Notes under the pieces: generated by a model | What the model saw: only the letters and a program-made list of their open reading frames with translations | Database searches by the model: none | What the model was told of the DNA's origin: nothing | Shown here: piece after piece, positions 22,119 through 33,319 of the stretch | Numbering within the stretch: the first letter of the stretch is position 1 | Layout: every line of letters begins with the position of its first letter | Source of the DNA: Thuidium tamariscinum | Lineage: Eukaryota > Streptophyta > Bryopsida > Hypnales > Thuidiaceae | DNA length: 64,000 nt | NCBI GenBank assembly: GCA_947034885.2 | Contig: OX344752.2 | Span: 28,214,386 to 28,278,385, forward strand | Direction: 5' to 3' | Program-made: the position numbers and the translations under genes

Positions 22119-24590
22119 GCCTTCTGTGCATTCAATGAATGTTGAGGATTGATCAATTATCTGATCAGATTTAGACTCCAAAATTCAGGTGATACGAGTT
22201 ACATTTTCAACGAGCCTTCCCCCCGGAAAGCGTTAAATTTTACTGCTTTTTGTGCCATGATGCAACTGGGCAGCTCTGTTGGCATTCTCTTTTACCTTCT
22301 GCTGACAATTTCCTTCTCAAGACGTGCATTCGGGAAAACGTTGTATGAGATTGTCTCCATGCTCTTGAGGATTAGTGCCTGGTTCTGAGCGCATGTTGCT
22401 GAAGGGGAAAGATCGATTTCAGCTGTCTCCAGGTGAGGTTGTCTGACTCACAATTCAGGTTAGAGTATGATTTTAAGACATTGTTGACATTGTAGGAAGG
22501 AATTCGGAACACTCGATTTTTGCAATACATGGCGAATTCTTGTTTCTTGAGGACCGGTTGTAACCGTTTCTGTTTCCAGGGAATAAGAATTGGAGTAAGG
22601 ACTTGTAGAACTTTCATTGCTGTTTATTAGAGGTTCTGTCAGGTATGTAACACGCAGTGTTGCTTACTGCTCTCACATTGTTTTTGTACAGGTTGCGAAT
22701 CATTTTTTGAACCAAATGTATCTTGGAAGATGAGTTCTTCAAGACGATTACCTTCAAATCCGAACGAAGTATGGCAGGGTGACTATGTTATTTGATTTAC
22801 AGCACTTTGAATGTGTGATGGATTAGCAAATTCTTTTTATGGACAAAGTTACGGACTAGAAGGTTATAGGACATACTATTGACCCTTTGAAGGCCAGGGA
22901 ACCACAAACTCGTTTCTGGAGTGAAGCAGAAACAACTCATAATCTGAGAGAAATTGGAAGTGAGTTGTGAAATGGAGGTCCCTAATTTTTTATTTGATAG
23001 AGAATGAATTGAAGCAATCCGACGTAGAGAGTACAATTCTATGCAATAGTTATTTGCATTTATACATGGCTATGTTTGTCAATCTTTGTATAATACATGG
23101 AAATATGTGGAAAGAATTGCAAAAGATGTGTTTCTTTTGCATCTTGAACAACATTGGTGGTATAGGGGGAAGCAAACACAAGTGGCAAAAGTGGATAGGT
23201 TCTTTTTGGAAAGAAGACCCTTGTAAAGAGACATTGTTTATAATATTTTATTTACTAGCAATATCTTCAATACTTTCATGTATATTGGTCAATAATATGC
23301 TTTTTTCAAAATTCACTTTAAGTTGTGAATGAGTTATGAAAAAAACGTATTGTTGTATATAGAAGCATCTACAACAAAAGATGAAAAACAATATGCTTTT
23401 CTCACATTTTTTGTTCCATTTTTTGTTATAAATGCTAGCTTCAACCATCCCCATATATTGACTAGTTACAAAAGAAGCATAGTTAAACTAATGTCAATTT
23501 TGAATCATTTTTGGTATAGAAGATTTTGTGTATATCCATGTTGAGTATGTAATTCTCACATTAAGTACATATTTTCACACATAGAAGGTGCATTATTTAG
23601 TGTTCAATGTTCTATATGAATCATGAAAACAATGTCTACAAAATCCAAAGGTCCTTGAAGTGAATTTATTATAAATTTGCTAGTGTACAAGTGTGCTTAT
23701 GGGTGTTCTTCATACTTCAATGTAAATAACATTTGTATAAATTAGAAACTCTAAATTCTGCAGCAATATGGACTTCAAAGACTACATATAGACCTGCAAA
23801 CTAAAATTCTTCACAACTTTCATTTAATTAATCCAAATGGAATGATTCAAAGCTTACCATATGTATATAAATGTAAAGAATCAATTTCAATTTTTTAATT
23901 TTTTAAAAAGTGTTTTTTAAAGAAGTTTCTTGGGCTGCCCAAATTGACCGCCATCGAATGAAAATGACATATCATGCAATAACTTTTTAACCATGTACTC
24001 AAAAGTTATGAAAATTGTTGAGTCTTAAAGCTACTCCTTGAGCACACATTGTGTGAAAATTTCAAAGAAAAAAAATAAAAACTGCATGCGTAGTAAGTTG
24101 CCCAAAATTGCTATGTTGCCAAAAAACGTAGCTTGGTCCTTTAGGGATTAACCTTAGAAATGACTTTATCAAGGACCATTGGACAAGGAGGGGAAGCTCA
24201 GGGGGTGCACTCCCGGGTTTTTTTTGTTTACGTGTGATCAAATGAAGGGTCTATTTAATTCATTGGTCCTAAATTTTTGAAATTAAAAAAAAAGCATTAT
24301 TGTAAAGGCATATATGAAATTATAAATAAGTAAGGGTATGGAATATTACTGAAATTTACCTTTATTTTTTTTCTAAAGTAGCCTAGGCAAAAATTTCCCC
24401 TATAAATTTGAACTTTCAAAGTAGAGTATAAGTTTAGTAGGAGATAAGGATCTAAGGAGGGTATCCTAAGTGCTTTTCAGTGTAAGACAGGGAGACTGAA
24501 AGAAGGTGGATGACATCTGAAATGAAGGTTCTGTGTGGTGAATGTGCAATTCCAGGTTCTGCATAGCTGATTGTTGAGTAGGATTTGGCT
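22119..24590. other. PPR 3' flank and repeat-derived AT-rich DNA
   Basis: The first 500 bases or so are probably 3' UTR. From about 23,300 the DNA is repeat-like. The segment 23,820-24,155 is similar to 41,750-42,085: matching phrases around AGAATCAATT, CAAAAGTT and CTATGTTGCC, and the same right end GTAGCTTGGTC then CTTTAGGG and TTAA. This marks a shared repeat family. No gene is seen. Confidence 0.5.
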
Positions 24591-24594
24591 TTCT

Positions 24595-25214
24595 AGTAAG
24601 GTGAGAGGCTCAAAAAGCGACCATCTAAGTTCTGATGTGCCTTTTTTGTGTATCTCCTCATATGGGAATATTTTTCGTTTATTTTTTAGTGAAAGAGAAA
24701 TAGATGAGGAATCTAACACAAGTCGTTCCATATTTTTTGAAGCATTATTGAATTAGTTATGAATTTTCAAACACAATCTGCTATAGGTCCCTATATGTGA
24801 TCATAGTCCCTTGGAAACCCATCCATGCATAGTTTGGAAAAAACTAGGCCTTGTTCAAAAACTAACATTGCAAAATGTATAAAGCATTGGAAATGGTTTC
24901 TAAAAAGGTCCCTTTCTAAATTTAAAATGAATGCTTGAATTAGTCATTATTTTAGATTTTGTAGTACTTGTAAAAAGGTTGTTGAACAATAGAATTTTAT
25001 TATGAATTAAATTAATAGACACCTAGCCACTTAGTTAGGAATGAACCTATTGTGGCTCTTAAATCATCCATTGAAGAAGTAAAGATAGATCTAATCAAGT
25101 TCTATTGTACTGCATAGTTCATTTCCCCCCGGTTCAAGTATCCATTTCACAACCCCTACTGAATGGTTGAAAATGCTTGGTTGGTTTTAGAGCCCTCTCC
25201 TATACTCTAGAATG
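24595..25214 (+). repeat. Copy 1 of a dispersed direct repeat of about 0.6 kb
   Basis: Similar along its length, in the same orientation, to 27515-28135. Shared phrases include TATGAATTTTCAAAC, CAAAAACTAACATTGCAA, CACTTAGTTAGGAATGAACC and the end AGCCCTCTCCTATA. Identity judged by eye is around 75-80 percent. No coding capacity or terminal structure was recognised. Confidence 0.75.
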
Positions 25215-27514
25215 ACAAATGCTTTATGAAATGCTATATGATGATATGTTAGACCACTGGCAAGCAGTTCTACTTTGGATGGGTGTTGTCTTTTGACTTA
25301 ATTGTAGTTTGAGAGTATCAGTGAAAGCTTTTTGAATGACTCTAGTGAGGACTCTTAGGACATCTTGTGTACTGAAATATGTGCATTTGTCTTAGCTAAA
25401 ATGCTCTTAAGTTGCAAGTGCAAGGTATTTTTTTAGAACCATGAAGGAACTTTCATCATTTTTGTGTAGTGATCACATTATAGTACGTTGGAATTTCACT
25501 TGCGTATATGCTTGGAATGTAAGTGTAAATCATTGCTTGTTGTCTTCTATGTTGGGAATCATTTTACTTCCTATGCTTGAAAGTACTCTAAAAATCATAA
25601 GTACTTTAGGCTTATGAGTATTTTGTACTACTAGGAAGCCTTAGTCAGGAAGTATATATTTTTTTGCAAATTTAGTTTTGCTTGTAAGTGCATTGTGTTT
25701 GCAAGTAAGGTTTATACTAGCTTGTTGTTTTTGTATACAAGTTTCATGGATTTCATCGTTGCTGAGATCGTTGAGGGTTTCAATCTTGTATTACTTGGAA
25801 CCACATTTCCAATGATTTCAAAGATGATTGTATTATATGGGCAAGCTCCTACAAAGTTTGTTCTTGATTTTTGGAAATTTTGAATCTTTTTTTTGGCAAA
25901 TCTTTATATTTATAATGAACAAAGGGTATAAAAAATGACACAAGGAAAAATTTATAATAAAATATAGGATATATGAAATAAGGTCAATTTAGAAATTTAG
26001 GTGAAGATAGCCCTATCAAAATTTTTAAAAATTTACCTACATAGCCCCTATGTAATATTGCCTTGAACACACCCTACCAACAAGCATTACACATAGTGCC
26101 CCCCAGAGAGGGGAAGAATGAATTTGTAGATCAAGATTGAAGATTAAATCATAGTATTATTTAATAAGATAACTATAGCAATAAGCCTCTTTTTATTCCT
26201 TGTGAAAATAATAACTTTTCTTTTTATTAAAATGTAAAGGGTGGACTTCCAAAAATTATAGTGACATTCATAAAATTTTCAGTTTTTTGATTGTATGAAC
26301 AATAATAATTTGAATTTTTTTAATTTTTTGGATGAATTATGTGCATCACAAAGTATAGACTTTGTACAAAAAGAAATTGAACCTTTAAATGCATTATACA
26401 ATTGTAAAATACAAATTGTATACATTGCCTAATTCAATAAATATTTCAATTGCAAGGTCATTTAGATATAACAATGGTCAATGTTGCAACATGCATTCTC
26501 TCTACAATATTTAGTGCTATCCTATGCTTTCAATTCCCCCCTAAAATTCAAATATTGTGAGAACCAACATCATTTGCATGTTTGTCAAATTATTAAAATT
26601 TTAAATTCTATAAATGTGAATTTCCTTCAAATTGACATAACTTTAATGATTGTAATAAGAGGAGTTGTTGAATAATGTTTATGCACTAAGCTAATAATTT
26701 ATTATTTAAGGAATTCCAGAGTTGTGTTCAATTGTATAACAAAGACCAACCATGTATATTCAACAAGAATAGTGTGACTATGAGGCTCTGTCTTAGGTGA
26801 ACAATAATATTAGTTTTATTGGTAAAAAATATTAAAACACTAAATAGAAGAAAAAGTTAACAAAATTATTGAAAAATAAATAAATTGTTAACTCAATGAA
26901 ATTTGTCTAGGCAACCTTCCTTGGCCAGCCACGGGTCCACATTAGAGGGGATTTGAGGCCTCCAAAGGGCCGTTTTGGGGCTGTTCCCCAAAGTTGTTCC
27001 CGTAACTATTGGCTACTATTAGGCCAGTATATACTCAAAAAAAAATTTTAATTAAAAATTGGGATCCTGAAATATGAAAAAAAGCGCCTCCAAATTTTTT
27101 TTCAAAAAAAATAGAAATTAATGACATAGCACTCTCTCGGCCACATAGGATTCCTATTTACGTGGCAAAAACTGCATTCCCGCAGTCAAGGAACCCATAG
27201 TCTTTCAATGGCCTCAAAAATCCCCTAATGCTTAGATCCTAGGCGGTGGCCTTCTCAACCAAATAGGGGTCCGCCTAGGGTCCCTCCAAGCTCTATGTCA
27301 TTGTGTTGCAGTGTAAATAGGGTAATAGATAAGATTTGGAAATAGAGATCCAAAGCCCACCAAGTCCCACCAAGTCGATGTCATGGACTTTATGCAAATG
27401 GACAGAGCCAAAAAAATGGCAAGTATTAGAACGCTGACAAACTAAATCTCGGATTGGTACCAATCTATATATCCAGACAAGTGGTGGAGGCTCATGTTTC
27501 ATTGTTTAGTATTT
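25215..27514. other. AT-rich interval without genes
   Basis: Short open frames here are AT-rich chance frames. A GC-richer patch at 26,930-27,300 (TTGGCCAGCC, GGTCCGCCTAGGGTCCCTCC) separates it from the second repeat copy and may be another element edge. Nothing identifiable. Confidence 0.4.
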
Positions 27515-28135
27515 CTAAGGTAAGAGGCTTAAAAACCACTCATTTAAGGGTTGGTCCGCTTTGTTCATGTATTTTCTTGGATGGTAATATTTTTCACTCA
27601 TTTTTCAGTGAGAAAAATAAATGAGAAATCTAACATAAGGTATTTCACAATTTTTGGACCTCTTATGAATTACTTATGAATTTTCAAACTAAATCTAGCG
27701 TAGGTTCCTATTTGTGTCTTGGAGGCCTTGGAAACCACATATACTTGGTTTGGAAAAGAACATGGCTTTATTCAAAAACTAACATTGCAACGCGTAAAAA
27801 GTAATCTAGATGGTTTCAAAATGCAACCCTCTCTAAATCTGAAACAAATGCTTGAATCAATCATTATTTCACATTTTCTAACATTTGTAAGAAGGTAGTT
27901 GGACTACCAATTCTTATTTTGAATAAAATTAGTAGACACCTATCCACTTAGTTAGGAATGAACCCATTTTAGAGCTTAAACCAAACATTGAAGAAATAAA
28001 AAAATAACTCTTATCATGCTTTGATGTAATCAAGAGTCCATTTTCCCACAATGTGCTATCCATTTCATAGCCTCCTATTGCACAGTTCGGAAAGCCCGCA
28101 TCATTTTCAAGCCCTCTCCTATAGTGTCTCTTAAC
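27515..28135 (+). repeat. Copy 2 of the dispersed direct repeat of about 0.6 kb
   Basis: Partner of 24595-25214. The similarity stops close to the TTAA at 28131-28134 where the next element begins, so the TTAA-flanked element appears to have inserted at, or to abut, the end of this repeat. Confidence 0.75.
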
Positions 28136-28435
28136 CCTTAAGTGGTTATGGGGATGGAAATGTGTCCCTTGAATTTATATGTGGCCCTTATTCACCAAAT
28201 TCCTTGACGTATTTGCCAAATATGTAAACAATGAAATGGAAGATGGAATAGGCATTGATTTTCTGATGTTATTACTAAAAAAATTGTGATGTTGCCTACT
28301 GGAATGAGAGGTTGCCGATCATGCTGAGGTTTGTATTTGTTAAAAAATATGGGTATTGCTTGATCATTGTATACACCTGTTTGCCCCTCATGCACACATC
28401 TCCAATGACTGGGTAGATTGGTTTCTTGCACTTAA

Positions 28436-29403
28436 CCCCTAAAGGACTGAAGTCCAAATAGGTTCTAAAGCGTCATTCCATTTGAAGAGTCATAGATCAA
28501 AATATCACTTAGTTATTAAGATCTTAACCATACAATCTTTTAGTAAACATGTTGTAGATGATGTGTATCAAATTTGGAGTCATTTGACTGCATAGATTTA
28601 AAGATTATAATGCTTTAGTGGTAAAAATGAATGCTGAAATTTCCATAAAAAAACATTTGGAGGTGAAATTTGATTTCTAAACCTACTCAAATGAAAAAAC
28701 TTTATACTATAGAATGATTCAAAATTAGTAAACAAACACATTGGTAAAAAAAAATTCATTGAATTGACTCATTGTGGTTACAAATTGGCTTTGAAATACC
28801 TTGGAAAGAGCAAGAAAAACTGCAAAAAACACATCTATGGTTGAAACTCCTTCTACTAGAATGCTTCTCAGTCACTCATAACTTCTTTGATTGACATAAA
28901 ATTTTAGCCACACAAACTAGACTATTATGCGCAACTTTTCCAACATAAATGATTGAAAATGGACTTTGTATGAAGAAGATACAAGTCGCCGAAGTTTATT
29001 GTTCTCCAAAAAAGGTAGGGATTTGAACTTCGAATTGCTCCCAAAAATTCAAAACAACTTGGATTGACATTAAATTTTTACCACAATAACTAAACTTCAA
29101 GGGGAAGAAAACCCAACAAATTTTATTGAATTTGGACCTTGGATGAAAGAGATACAAGCCCCCGAAGTTGCAGCCCTAAAATGTAGTTTGTGAACTCAAT
29201 TAGAACCTGCAAACTTTGATTGGCTGCTAAAAACTCATTATGTTGTGGATTGATCTGAAAATTTTACCACACAAACTAGAAGACAAGGCGCAACTTTCCC
29301 AACAATTTTTATCAAATTTTGACCTTGTTTGCAAAAGTTACAACACTTTGAAGTTACAGCATTTCAAGAGGGTATGAAAAACGTCCGCTGTGACGTTCAG
29401 GGG
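28436..29403. mobile_element. Inner TTAA-flanked element, 968 bp
   Basis: Starts CCCCTAAAGGACTGAAG and ends GTGACGTTCAGGGG between TTAA at 28432-28435 and TTAA at 29404-29407. The terminal match is only about six to eight bases. The interior is non-coding and shows internal similarity between 28,850-28,990, 29,030-29,160 and 29,210-29,350 (phrases like ACAAACTAGA and CAACTTTCC AACA). Confidence 0.5.
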
Positions 29404-29406
29404 TTA

Positions 29407-29679
29407 AGGTGGGTACACCCAAAAAAGCCCTGTTCCTAAAAGCGCCATCTACAGTGCACATACATTTTCGAAATCAGTCATGTACCCAGACGGTCGATGG
29501 CGCTTTTAGAAACAGACTTTGACTGTTAATAACTTTTGCATACGGTATCCAAATCCTGCATTCTTTGGTGCGTTGGAACATGCTTTCACTTGCCAACAAG
29601 ACTACATAAAAATTTGAACTAATTAATAGCAGGAAGTAGGCTCAGTATGAATAAGTGGCACTTTTGGGTGTACCTACCT
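29407..29679. mobile_element. MITE copy 1 with AGGTGGGTACACCC termini
   Basis: AGGTGGGTACACCCAAAA at the left faces TTTTGGGTGTACCTACCT at the right, an almost perfect terminal inverted repeat. Its interior (AACTTTTGCATACGGTATCC, CATTCTTTGGTGCGTT) matches the reverse strand of 33070-33319, so two copies of one family are present. The target duplication is unclear. Confidence 0.7.
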
Positions 29680-30143
29680 TATAGCTATTTTGCTGCATCT
29701 GAGGACCATGACATGAATAGGTTATTTTATGGGTGGATTTTAGAAGGTGTCATTTTCTGCGTGTGATTTGTTTTTTCAGGATTTTCTAACCAATTGTAAA
29801 AGTTATTTCCTAGCAGACTAGCCAAAACCTAAGTTGACTACTATGTGTCCTCTTGCAAATCAAAGTCATTGTTTGATAGTGTGAAGCAGGCAAGTACTTC
29901 CGATACGATGTATACGTATGCAAAGTTCAAAATTGAGGAGCCTGAAGCCTCACAATATTTATGAAATTAGCAGCATGTCCAATGCAGTCAACAAGTGCAT
30001 ACCGTAATAAAAGACTTACGTACACATTCAAGGAAAAAATAATAATAATAATCGAACAATAAATCAATCTTGTGCAAGGCCATACACTTCACATGGCATT
30101 CTACAGATGTATTCAGAGACATTTAAAACCACTTAGGGGTTAA

Positions 30144-30632
30144 AGACTTCATATGTTATTTTGATCGAGATCATTGCTGTACTCTTGGTACTTTAATGAC
30201 CCATAGAATTACCCCAATTCTGATTGATAGCAATGTACTGAGTACGCTTGGGCTTCCGTTTCTGCCTCACCAAGGAAGACTCGGTTACGTTGTTGCCGCT
30301 CGGTGTACAGTACATATCTTCTCGGTACAGCGAGAAGTTCTGATCACTTTGGCAAACCCATGACTGCGAACTTCTCGCGTCACCCAAATACTGTTAGGAT
30401 AGAGCAGACCATTGGCGCATATGAAAACAAATCAGAACACTAAGAATCCAGAGGCCAAAACACCAAACATGCTCAGGCAACACAGTGCACAATGACTATT
30501 ACGAAGAGAATATTTATCTCATTAGTGAGCTTGCAAAACGCTCCCAATCCGTATATAACAAAATCTCTACCACTTGCTTTCCCTACAAAGTGGCTCATCG
30601 ATTTAATGCACGGGCAAAACTGAAACCGAAAC
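30144..30632. other. 3' flank of the eS1 gene
   Basis: No gene is seen. The stretch downstream of the eS1 stop codon probably includes its 3' UTR and polyadenylation region. No canonical signal stands out. Confidence 0.4.
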
Positions 30633-32890
30633 TTAAGACCCAGGAACAGGGACAGCCTCAGCTGTAGGCTCTGCATCATCTCCCGCAGGCCGCTCAATCT
30701 TGGCACCGACTTCTTCGCTGTAATCACCATGGACCTGACAAACAGGGCGGTGGACAGGACTATCAGGAAAGAAATGACGGAATTATTACTGAGCAACTAT
30801 CCCACAAATCGCCATCAAGAAAAATATATACAAATGAGACGAGTCTAAATAAGTGTGCGACAAGCTTTACAGTAATACTTTCTGAAAAGGCAATTGCAAT
30901 ACGTTCAGCAGAAACAAAGACCACCACTTTGACGCACCTCCATCAACTTCATAAGGTCGAACTTGGGAGCCTTCAAAATCTTCACTTTCCTGATGCAAGT
31001 GTTCTGAAGTGGGTAGATGCCCTGCGTTGCCTTCTCAATCTCCTTTCCAATACCCTCGGGGATGAACTTGGCAACCAGATCCTTCAGATCACAAGTTGAG
31101 GCTTCCCGGGATATGATTTCTCTCATTTTGCGCCTGATCTGTAAACAGTAAGACAGTCCGTAAAAATTAGAGAACTTAAATATTCAATCTAAATTTTGTC
31201 CACAAGACAAAAGACCACACCGAAGGATGCCATTTACTGTTCCACAAGTTTTCTAGCTGAAATCCACCTGAAATACCATTGGTGACCTCACCTAATGTCA
31301 GTATCTATCAAAATCAGAACTCACACAACCCAGTGCAAGTGGCGCCATTAATTTGATTAACACTAAAAAACTTTTAAGTCCTAAATGCCTTACTTCCTAA
31401 TAACACTACATTTCCACTAAATCTCAAACAATAGAGTTAATCTAGAAGGAATCGTGTGATATCCCTCTTTAAACCCCAACTTTGAATGCATGCAACCAAA
31501 AGAAATGAAGTGTCATGACTTTGGGCAAACAAAAAGGTATCAAACAATGCTTGAGGTGGCAACAAACAATTAGGCCCAAGTTTCAACTCGGAGTTTGCAA
31601 TGGTGCGACCAATCCCCAATTTTAGAAGAAACTATTCAATGACAGTAGATTGCAAGCACCTATGAATTGCTGTTATCCCAAGAAGCAAAAAATTTGACAA
31701 GAGTTTAAATTTGAATACGATATAAAATAGGGATTGGCATGTCTTCAAAGTGAGGGGCAAAACGATGGGAACACACCGTTACTTTTGGATAGTTCTAAAA
31801 TTCCGATAAAAATGCACTTCACGGCGACTCCACCGTAGGGAACATAATAGAGAAACTGACAAAACAAAACAGCAAACTCTTATCCCCAAGTAATCAAAGA
31901 CTCTGCAAAAGATGTGCCGAATAACACACCATACGAATCTGACTGCTCTGCGCATAGCAAGTCTTCTTGATCTGGTTCGGTCTCTTCTTGGTGAAAGCAA
32001 TGCAGAAAATGCGAATCTGATAGTTATCGGTGGTCTTCACGTCAACGTGAGCCTCGATCAAACTCTGCCACTTCCGCACCAGGGACCGCAGCTTGTCGGT
32101 GGTGAGGTCCATGCCCTGAGTCAATCCACCACCAATCCATTAGGTCCCACCATACACTCCATGGACAGGAAATTCTGGCCACAACATACATCCGAGCTTT
32201 CCTTGTCATATGCTTGTCCGAAGTCTTGACCTAATTACCTCCCTCAACGCGGAGTCGATTTTAGAAACATCACGGAGCGGTCTCAGAACCCTAATACATC
32301 ACAGTCGGACAAAGCTAATATTGTGCATACCCAGAAGTTGGTGAGCACATTCTTGCCCTGCACGTCCTCAGCTCGGAGCTTGATTTTGCGGTAAGCCTGG
32401 TCCTCATCCTGCTGCAAGTCGGCCAACGAAACCTCGAACACGCGTCCCTTCAAACCATCGGAGGCAATCTGTTCCACATTCACCTCACTCACGTCAATCA
32501 CTATTTCCTTAATGCAAACCAAGCATGCAAACATTCAAACATTCAAAAAAAATTTGAAGAAGGCAGCAGTCTACCTTGGTTCCCTGGGTCCGGGTGACAA
32601 GAGTCTTGCCCAAAGATCTCTGATTGAAGACGGTGGGAGCCTTGATGTCATACCAATCCTTCTTGGAGAAAGGGTCGACACTGCAGCAATTTAAAAATTG
32701 ATCATTAGACAAAATTACGGCAATCCTCGGTAGCGAAAGTATAAATCACAACAAGAAATAAAATCTGAGGTATGGATGCGAAACAGGAGGTTGCCAGCAG
32801 GATTCAACTGAGGGTGAACAGGCGTTTGTACATTTTCTTCTTTCCACCCTTCTTGCCCTTGGAAATGCGCTTGTTCTTGCCGACGGCCAT
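30633..32890 (-). CDS. RPS3A: Small ribosomal subunit protein eS1 (RPS3a), 263 aa, six exons
   Basis: Coding exons on the minus strand are 32832-32890, 32575-32680, 32331-32468, 31930-32115, 30938-31138 and 30633-30734. All introns have GT and AG ends, and the lengths sum to 792 nt (263 codons plus stop TAA). The protein begins [19 protein letters not shown] and contains [80 protein letters not shown] and [13 protein letters not shown]. The acidic tail starts VHGDYSEE. This matches eukaryotic S3a (about 262 residues in Arabidopsis) end to end. It is part of the 40S subunit near the mRNA exit and acts in the cytosol. The ATG sits at the conserved N terminus. A telo-box-like motif lies about 80 bp upstream. 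I see no defects. Confidence 0.97.
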
Positions 32891-32967
32891 GGTTGCGGAA
32901 CTGTTGAACAGGAGTTCGTCTGGTCGAAAAGGCAGGAAGAGACTCTCTGCTCGAACTTCAGAGCTCC

Positions 32968-32976
32968 AAACCCTAA
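32968..32976. promoter_or_regulatory. Telo-box-like AAACCCTAA upstream of eS1
   Basis: AAACCCTAA lies 78 bp before the eS1 start codon. Telo boxes are a well-known feature of plant ribosomal protein promoters and 5' leaders, usually near the transcript start. Confidence 0.55.
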
Positions 32977-33069
32977 TCGGAGGGCTCCGTTCACACAGGG
33001 AGACCCTACAGAGTCGAGGCACAGGTGGACTTTGCCAGCTAAGCTTATATCGTGACTACCCTTAACATA

Positions 33070-33319
33070 AGGTGGGTACTGTGCCTAGTTACTATTGTTA
33101 AACTGGTTAAATATTAATATTTTCTTGTTGTCTTTTGAAAGGAGGTTCAAACGCATCAAAGAATGTGGTATTTGGATACCATATGCGAAAGTTATGAAAG
33201 AATAAAATTTGGTTCTAAAACAATTTCTTCCACATAAGTATATAATTGAATTAATTTGGAGATGCATATAGAGTGAAGATGGTAGTTTAGGGTTAGTGGT
33301 GCATTTTGGGGTTCCACCT
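33070..33319. mobile_element. MITE copy 2 with AGGTGG termini, just upstream of eS1
   Basis: AGGTGGGTAC at the left and TTCCACCT at the right are inverted. The interior (ACGCATCAAAGAATG, ATTTGGATACCATATGCGAA) matches the reverse complement of the copy at 29407-29679. It begins about 180 bp upstream of the eS1 ATG and may contribute to its promoter. The termini are more diverged than those of copy 1. Confidence 0.65.

Larger units (their letters stand above)
28135..30139. mobile_element. Outer TTAA-flanked element, about 2.0 kb, carrying nested insertions
   Basis: The left end CCCTTAAGTGGTTATG and right end AAACCACTTAGGGG are inverted relatives (CCC.TAAGTGGTT). Both are flanked by TTAA (28131-28134 and 30140-30143). 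A second TTAA-flanked element (28436-29403) and a short inverted-repeat element (29407-29679) lie inside. No transposase frame is visible. Confidence 0.5.
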
